NCBI RefSeq assembly: GCF_002355475.1 | Contig: NZ_AP014862.1 | Span: 4,340,001-4,404,000 of the forward strand | Length of the DNA: 64,000 nt | DNA from: Pseudomonas furukawaii | Lineage (GTDB): Bacteria; Pseudomonadota; Gammaproteobacteria; Pseudomonadales; Pseudomonadaceae | Direction of reading: 5' to 3' | Shown: positions 62,004-64,000 of the stretch, one piece after another | How the letters are laid out: every line of letters starts with the position of its first letter | Position numbering within the stretch: position 1 is the first letter of the stretch | The notes under the pieces: generated by a model | Seen by the model: only the letters and a program-made list of their open reading frames with translations | Told to the model about the DNA's origin: nothing | The model's database searches: none | Position numbers and translations under genes: made by a program

Positions 62004-62042
62004 AAGAAGAAGCCCCGAGACGCGGCGGCGCGACTCGGGGCT
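62004..62042 (-). terminator. Intrinsic terminator of flgKL
   Basis: On the minus strand AGCCCCGAG and CTCGGGGCT form a nine-pair stem with a 14-base loop, followed by TCTTCTTT. It lies 21 bases past the flgL stop. Confidence 0.82.
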
Positions 62043-62063
62043 CCGGTGGACAGGGGGGGTGGA

Positions 62064-63314
62064 TCAGCCCAGCTTGTTGAACAGACTCAGCCCGGCGATC
62101 TTCACGTAGCTCTGCTGGGACGCCTCCAGGATGATCGACTGGAACGACAGCCGCGACAGCGCCTCGGCGTAGTCCAGTTCGCGCAGTTCGGCCTGCACGG
62201 ACTGGTTCACCAGGGTCACGTCCTCGTTGTCGGTGAGGGTGGACTCGATGACGTTCAGGCGCGCGCCGATGTCGCCGCGCACCGAGTCCACGACCGTCAT
62301 GCCGTTGTCCAGGTTGGCCAGCGCCTCGGCCACGGAATCGCGCACCTGGAGGTTGCCCGCCGGCGTGTCCGGCGCGTTTTCCAGCGCCATGCGCAGGTTG
62401 GCGATGGTGTCGAGGATGCCCTGCTTCTGCTGGCTGGCCTGGGGGGTCACCTCGATGGTCTCGCCGCCCACGGGCAAGCCATCGAACTTGATGTGCATGC
62501 CACGGAACACCACTTCATCGGCGGTGCCGTCGTCCGTATCCACCGAGCCGCTACCGAGCACGGGGGTGGTGGTGCCCAGTTCGAAGATTTCGTAGCTGCC
62601 GGCATCGGGGTTGCCGAAGACGATCTCGATGCCGGCATCGGGGAACGGCGGGCTGCCGGTGAAGGACACCTCGTCCTGCACCAGGGGCGCCGACGGACTC
62701 AGGGTGGAGCCGGCCGGGCTGTTGGTCAGGGCGCTGTCGAGGCGCCCGGCGTTGATCACGTTCTCGAAGATGCGCTTGCCGTTGTCGCTGATGGGCACCT
62801 GCAGGGAGCTGGCGATCTGCAGCTTGCGCTGGCCTTCGTCGCCCTCGTAGCTGTAGCTGCCGTCGGCGTTGCGCACGAAGGGCTGGGTCTTGCCCTGGAA
62901 GCCGGAAAAGATGTACTCGCCCCGGGCGTTGCGGGTGTTCATCAGGCTCAGCAGCTCGTCTTCGCGCTCCTTGAGCTCGGCGGCGATGGACTTGCGGTCG
63001 GCGGCGCTGAGGGCGCCGTTGCCGGCCTCCCCCGCCAGCTCGCGAACACGCTGGAGCACGGTGTTCACCGAATTCAGCGTCACCTCTTCCTGGTTCAGGC
63101 TGTTCTTCGCCGCGGTGAGGTTGGCGCTGTACTGCTCCAGCACGCCCTGCTGCTGATCCAGTTGCAGGAGGCGAACCGAGGCCACCGGGTCGTCGGCCGG
63201 CGTGAGGATGCGGTTGCCGGTGCTGATCTGTTCCTGGGTGCGGGTGACATTGGAGTAGTTCCGCTGCAGGCCCGCGACGCCGTTGTTGTATTGCTGGAGG
63301 GTGGAAATGCGCAT
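62064..63314 (-). CDS. flgL: Flagellar hook-filament junction protein FlgL
   Basis: FlgL (HAP3) joins hook and filament. The 416-residue protein has flagellin-like N- and C-terminal D0/D1 helices (MRISTLQQYNNGVAGLQRNY; YAEALSRLSFQSIILEASQQ) and a variable central domain (about 150-290). It is 11 bases after flgK, and its terminator is at 62004-62042. Confidence 0.94.
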   Translation of the reverse strand: MRISTLQQYNNGVAGLQRNYSNVTRTQEQISTGNRILTPADDPVASVRLLQLDQQQGVLEQYSANLTAAKNSLNQEEVTLNSVNTVLQRVRELAGEAGNGALSAADRKSIAAELKEREDELLSLMNTRNARGEYIFSGFQGKTQPFVRNADGSYSYEGDEGQRKLQIASSLQVPISDNGKRIFENVINAGRLDSALTNSPAGSTLSPSAPLVQDEVSFTGSPPFPDAGIEIVFGNPDAGSYEIFELGTTTPVLGSGSVDTDDGTADEVVFRGMHIKFDGLPVGGETIEVTPQASQQKQGILDTIANLRMALENAPDTPAGNLQVRDSVAEALANLDNGMTVVDSVRGDIGARLNVIESTLTDNEDVTLVNQSVQAELRELDYAEALSRLSFQSIILEASQQSYVKIAGLSLFNKLG

Positions 63315-63325
63315 GGCGGGCTCCG

Positions 63326-64000
63326 TCAGCGGAAGGTGCTCATCAAGGTATCGAACAGGCTGCGCGCAACTTGAATCACTTGCGACGAGGCGTTGTAGTA
63401 CTGCTCGAACTTGATCAGGTTGGCCGCCTCTTCGTCCAGGCTCACGGCCGACAGCGAATCCCGGTTGTCGGTGGCCTGCTTGAGGATCGCGGTACTGGCC
63501 TCGCTGTCCACCCGCGCCTGGGCGGTCAGGGTGCCGACGCGCTCCACCAGTTGGCCGTAACCGTCGGAGAAGCTCATGCCGGAGCCGCTGGACAGCGCAT
63601 CCACGGCCACCGTGGCCTTGGACTGCAGGTCCACCAGCTTGAGGGCGTTGCGGTTGTCGGAGACGCCGCTGGTGCTGACCGCCAGGCTGAAGCTGTCGCC
63701 GGTTTCCGCGCGACCGCTGAAGCTCTGGGTGATCTGGTACTCCTGGGTGGTCGCCGGGGTGCCGGTGGTCACCGAGACGGTGTAGCTGAGCTCGTTGGTC
63801 TGCCCCGGATTCACGCTGAGGTTGCCGGAGGTCGGCTGGGTGATGGTCACGCCGGCGGGCAGGCCGGAGAACGACAGGGTCCCGGGCGTGCCGGCCGTGT
63901 AGTTCAGGGTGATGGACGAGATCGCCGCCAGGTGCTCCTGGCTCATGGGTTGCAGCACGTTGTCGATGCTGGGCTGGCCGATGCTGCCGGTGCCCTTGTT
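63326..64000 (-). CDS. flgK: Flagellar hook-associated protein FlgK (N-terminus cut by window edge)
   Basis: The last 224 residues of FlgK (HAP1) are present, entering from the right edge in an open frame. The C-terminal D0 helix is clear (LDEEAANLIKFEQYYNASSQ, VIQVARSLFDTLMSTF). Upstream there is a Thr/Ser-rich domain (about half the visible part) of the sort inserted in Pseudomonas FlgK. Internal GTG and ATG codons near 63945-63958 are not the start. Confidence 0.93.
   Translation of the reverse strand, partial: NKGTGSIGQPSIDNVLQPMSQEHLAAISSITLNYTAGTPGTLSFSGLPAGVTITQPTSGNLSVNPGQTNELSYTVSVTTGTPATTQEYQITQSFSGRAETGDSFSLAVSTSGVSDNRNALKLVDLQSKATVAVDALSSGSGMSFSDGYGQLVERVGTLTAQARVDSEASTAILKQATDNRDSLSAVSLDEEAANLIKFEQYYNASSQVIQVARSLFDTLMSTFR

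Larger units (their letters stand above)
61806..62063. other. Intergenic region rfbF - flgL
   Basis: The 258 bases hold the rfbF sigma54 promoter and leader and the flgL terminator. I see no gene; a short open frame here has no support. Confidence 0.7.

Noticed and set aside
1-64000. CRISPR arrays, tRNA or rRNA genes, prophage
   Set aside because: I saw no regularly spaced repeats, tRNA-like cloverleaf, rRNA sequence, integrase or phage structural genes.

Overview
The window is a GC-rich stretch of a gammaproteobacterial chromosome and reads as the main flagellar, chemotaxis and flagellin-glycosylation supercluster of a Pseudomonas species other than P. aeruginosa. The evidence is the fleQ-fleS-fleR regulatory trio, FleN, FlhF, MotC/MotD, ParC/ParP, a c-di-GMP-type FleQ, Pseudomonas-type REP sequences, and the hptB-hsbR-hsbA trio sitting between fliK and fliJ (as I recall, separate from the flagellar genes in P. 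aeruginosa). The species cannot be fixed from sequence reading alone.

Layout. Positions 1-3027 hold the edge of the cytochrome c maturation locus (ccmA), a pair on the plus strand (a FliK-type protein and a free-standing FlhB C-terminal domain) and a convergent secreted rhodanese. Almost everything after that is on the minus strand. Positions 3156-17391 carry, in reverse order, flhA-flhF-fleN-fliA-cheY-cheZ-cheA-cheB-motC-motD-parC-parP-cheW-DUF2802. An intact IS110-family element of the IS1111 type (about 17638-19133) sits between flhA and flhB. Positions 19364-24811 are fliLMNOPQR-flhB, 24997-26280 is fliK, 26344-28741 is hptB-hsbR-hsbA, and 29007-34738 is fliEFGHIJ. Positions 34870-39077 encode FleR, FleS and FleQ. 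Positions 39296-43620 encode FliT, two FliS paralogues, FliD, FlaG and flagellin FliC. Positions 43902-61805 form a 12-gene, tightly coupled glycan operon, and the window closes with flgL and the C-terminal end of flgK.

How the genes work together. FleQ (from a sigma70-type promoter) with RpoN drives class II genes. I can read seven GG-N10-GC sigma54 elements, upstream of fleS, fliE, fliL, fliK, flhA, hsbA (weaker) and, most informatively, rfbF, the first gene of the glycan operon. FleSR, FliA and FleN form the next layers. Good FliA-type promoters precede fliC and the second fliS. The glycan operon encodes RfbF, RfbG and RfbH (CDP-4-keto-3,6-dideoxyhexose formation), a thiamine-diphosphate enzyme, an SDR epimerase/reductase, a NeuB-cupin fusion, three methyltransferases, a sulfotransferase, a GT2-Rossmann fusion and a 1617-residue multi-module glycosyltransferase. 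The simplest reading is synthesis of an unusual branched, possibly sulfated and methylated flagellin glycan, reminiscent of the yersiniose pathway.

The most unusual observations are this glycan operon, a Rossmann module shared by three of its enzymes, the IS1111-type element inserted exactly at a REP with a candidate guide RNA in its 3' non-coding region, and the LLDQLHG repeats of CheA that resemble the CheY-docking ends of FliM and CheZ.
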